A program made the translations under genes and the position numbers. Source: Hydrogenothermaceae bacterium (lineage in GTDB: Bacteria > Aquificota > Aquificia > Aquificales > Hydrogenothermaceae). Taken from it: a stretch of 6,996 nucleotides of DNA. The stretch is from assembly GCA_026985705.1 (NCBI GenBank), contig JALSPY010000286.1, positions 1 to 6,996 on the forward strand, written 5' to 3'. This document shows positions 5,369-6,996 of the stretch, in pieces. Under the pieces are notes generated by a model that ran no database searches, was not told the origin of the DNA, and saw only the letters and a list, made by a program, of their open reading frames with translations. The stretch's first letter is position 1. Each line of letters begins with the position of its first letter.

Positions 5369-6534
5369 AGTAAAGCCTCTCTACCTGTTAACTCATATTT
5401 TAAACCTAAAATATCTTCTATTAACTCAATATCCTTTCTGGTTATTCTTGCCTCTTTGTCTGCTCTAGTTAATAAAAATGGATAATTTCCAACTGCATAA
5501 TAACTTAAAACATCAAGTATATACTCTGGAGAGTAGTTTTCTGTAAATTCTGGATTTTCGTAAAGCTCTATCAGTAAAATATCTTTTCTATCTTTAAGTT
5601 TTCCATAAAAGTAATCAATTATTATATCCTTTAGCTCTATTCCTATTTCCTTTTCTAAAATTTCAAATCTTTCTGAAAACTCCCATTTTTTTTCTTCCAA
5701 ATTTATTTGTCTCTTTATTGAATATCCTGAATTTTGAATATAAGAAGAAAATATCTTTATATCAGGTATTGAGCTATTAAATATTTCAGTTAAAGAGGAT
5801 GTTTTAGCAACACCTATAACTAAAGGGTTCCAATCTAAACCTTTAAAAAGTTTATGTAAAAGTAATATATACTCAAAAAATGCAATCTTAGATAAGACTG
5901 CCTCTAAAATATCTTTTCTATCCCCTTTCAATCTACCAAATTTTGATATTAATCTATCCTTTACTTCTCTATGAAAATCTTTATTAAAACTTAATGGCTC
6001 TCTATTATTTAGATTTTTCTTTAAAGTGTTAATAAATGACAAGGCAGTATCTATCAGTTCTCCTTCAAATTCCTCTGATATAAACCAGTTAGATTTTGGT
6101 AGAATAGTTATATATCTACTACTTAAAGTTCCGTCTAATATTAAAAGGTCTGGCTTTTCCTTCTCAGCAAGATTTATTAATGCTTTAAGTTCAGCTAAAA
6201 ACATAAGATTTCTGAAATATGTATCTGTGAAATTGCTACTTTTTATAACTGATATATTAATATCTCCAATAAATTCATCTATAAATTTACCTTTTCCATT
6301 CTCCTCTATATATAGATTTGCAAATCCTGACACTGCATATAAGTAAAAACCTAGATAATATTTCTTATTAAATGAGCCGTCCTCTGCTACTGCAGGAATA
6401 TATTTGGGTGATGGTTGATAGGAATACCATCTTTTATTAACTTCGTTAAAATCTATATCTTTCTCTAATCTATTTTTAATCGTTGAAATTTCCTCTTTTA
6501 AATTTTGGGCTTTAGCTAAAAGTTCAACTCTCAT
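5365..6534 (-). CDS. nurA: NurA-domain nuclease (DNA end-resection family)
   Basis: NurA is a manganese-dependent nuclease that, with the HerA hexameric translocase, resects double-strand ends; the pair is classic in archaea and occurs in some thermophilic bacteria. The 389-residue protein has the family landmarks: AEDGSF (50-55) with candidate metal ligand D52, the FLAELKALI helix with E115, LLILDGTLSSRY (130-141) with D134, VIGVAKTSSL (239-248) with K244, and the C-terminal YPFLLTRADKEARI (351-364). It is slightly longer than many archaeal NurA proteins. The first ATG has no evident ribosome-binding site; a near-palindrome lies just before it. HerA is not in the window. It is followed by an ATGA-coupled small membrane protein. 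Confidence 0.88.
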   Translation of the reverse strand: MRVELLAKAQNLKEEISTIKNRLEKDIDFNEVNKRWYSYQPSPKYIPAVAEDGSFNKKYYLGFYLYAVSGFANLYIEENGKGKFIDEFIGDINISVIKSSNFTDTYFRNLMFLAELKALINLAEKEKPDLLILDGTLSSRYITILPKSNWFISEEFEGELIDTALSFINTLKKNLNNREPLSFNKDFHREVKDRLISKFGRLKGDRKDILEAVLSKIAFFEYILLLHKLFKGLDWNPLVIGVAKTSSLTEIFNSSIPDIKIFSSYIQNSGYSIKRQINLEEKKWEFSERFEILEKEIGIELKDIIIDYFYGKLKDRKDILLIELYENPEFTENYSPEYILDVLSYYAVGNYPFLLTRADKEARITRKDIELIEDILGLKYELTGREALL

Positions 6535-6564
6535 GGTTTATATACCAAATAAATTTTTTATAGG

Positions 6565-6596
6565 ATTATAAACTAATTTAAAAAGATTTTTGTAAA
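6565..6596 (-). promoter_or_regulatory. Possible promoter of nurA
   Basis: The minus strand carries a perfect TATAAT (6570-6565), and TTTACA (6596-6591) lies upstream, but the 20-base spacing is longer than optimal. Transcription would start near 6558, leaving a leader of about 24 bases with no clear ribosome-binding site. The TTTACA overlaps the tail of the hairpin at 6596-6613. Confidence 0.3.
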
Positions 6597-6613
6597 AACT
6601 TTTAGTAAAGTTT
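6596..6613 (-). terminator. Weak hairpin with T tail after the Uma2-like gene
   Basis: On the minus strand AAACTTT-ACTA-AAAGTTT forms a perfect 7-bp stem followed by further T residues, about 34 bases past the Uma2-like stop. Only one G-C pair supports it, so it would be a weak terminator, particularly in a thermophile. Its position between two same-strand genes is appropriate. Confidence 0.3.
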
Positions 6614-6646
6614 GGGGTCAAATAATGTCTAAAAAGGAAATTTTTG

Positions 6647-6996
6647 TTAATTTATTTCTTCTTTTAAAAGATTTTCTATATTGATATTTATATCATCAAT
6701 GATATTGATAGTATCATTCCAGTCTGTTATAAACCATCTTTTGCCTTTTTCTGCTACCATTACCTTTTTATCATCTGTGGTATACCAAATAACTTTTTTA
6801 ACTCCTGCGTTTAATAAATCTTGAGTTTTTTCCTTCATATATGAAAGCATATCTCCATATTTTCTAAGGTCTGCCTTTGTATCTATTTCTATTACTACCT
6901 CTGGAGGTGTTTTTGCGTATTTGTTATTTAAACCTTCCCTGAGTAGTTTTTCCTTATCAAATATTGCTATATCTAAACTTCTCCATGTCCTCGGAG
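6647..6996 (-). CDS. Uma2-like nuclease-fold protein, partial (N-terminus outside window)
   Basis: The frame stays open from the right edge to TAA at 6649-6647, giving about 115 C-terminal residues; internal ATG codons such as 6850 are not the start. The segment PPEVVIEIDTKADLRKYG followed by MLSYMKEKTQDLLNAGVKKV and IWYTTDDKKVMV matches the Uma2 core 'PDlviEvlSps....K...Y...GV.eyWivd....v.v'. Uma2 is a PD-(D/E)XK-fold family, often multicopy in cyanobacteria and thermophiles, usually annotated as a putative restriction endonuclease with unproven activity. The Glu of VIEI and the nearby Lys could be active-site residues. The tail is acidic and Asn/Ile-rich. It is upstream of nurA on the same strand, with a weak terminator between. 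Confidence 0.8.
   Translation of the reverse strand, partial: PRTWRSLDIAIFDKEKLLREGLNNKYAKTPPEVVIEIDTKADLRKYGDMLSYMKEKTQDLLNAGVKKVIWYTTDDKKVMVAEKGKRWFITDWNDTINIIDDININIENLLKEEIN

Noticed and set aside
6026..6346. Plus-strand frame inside nurA
   Set aside because: It is antisense to conserved NurA sequence, with shadow-type composition.
6625..6685. Short plus-strand frame starting ATGTCTAAAAAGGAA
   Set aside because: About 20 codons, overlapping the 3' end of the Uma2-like gene, with no ribosome-binding site.
1..6996. CRISPR arrays, tRNA or rRNA genes, insertion-sequence ends
   Set aside because: No spaced repeats, cloverleaf-like GC-rich stretches, transposase motifs or terminal inverted repeats were seen by eye.

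Overview
The window is strongly AT-rich and gene-dense. It has bacterial-type gene starts, including a clear GGAGG and an AGAGAGG ribosome-binding site. A bacterial housekeeping set (coaE, a YbaB/EbfC nucleoid protein, an RNase Z-like enzyme) sits with a NurA nuclease, a macrodomain hydrolase and a Uma2-type nuclease. This mix suggests a thermophilic bacterium, possibly of the Aquificota (Hydrogenothermaceae-like). That assignment is inferred from gene content and composition, not proven.

Layout. (1) Minus strand, 1-1132: a macrodomain ADP-ribose hydrolase gene. One base after its stop begins a membrane-anchored coiled-coil protein with an Mrr-like nuclease fold, which runs off the left edge. 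(2) A 106-bp divergent intergenic region, 1133-1238, holds a 14-bp dyad, tandem palindromic boxes and a promoter-like sequence. (3) Plus strand, 1239-2821: three tightly packed genes. They encode an acidic protein, a SecB-like chaperone whose C-terminal signature is readable, and an unknown protein with CxxC and HC motifs. This is the most novel-looking part of the window. (4) Plus strand, 2884-4838: coaE, a small secreted or membrane-anchored coiled-coil protein overlapping coaE by ATGA, and a divergent RNase Z-like metallo-beta-lactamase starting at TTG. (5) Minus strand, 4835-6996: a Uma2-like gene cut by the right edge, nurA, a 34-residue single-helix membrane protein overlapping nurA by ATGA, and the YbaB/EbfC gene. 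Its stop shares TTAA with the convergent RNase Z stop.

How the genes may work together. CoaE makes coenzyme A, RNase Z matures tRNA 3' ends, and YbaB binds DNA. NurA is an end-resection nuclease normally paired with HerA, which is not in the window. The 1239-2821 cassette has the size and arrangement of an accessory module in which a SecB-like chaperone serves dedicated neighbours, as in chaperone-controlled toxin-antitoxin systems. No toxin or antitoxin family was recognised with confidence, so this is a hypothesis. No rRNA, tRNA, CRISPR array or insertion sequence was found.
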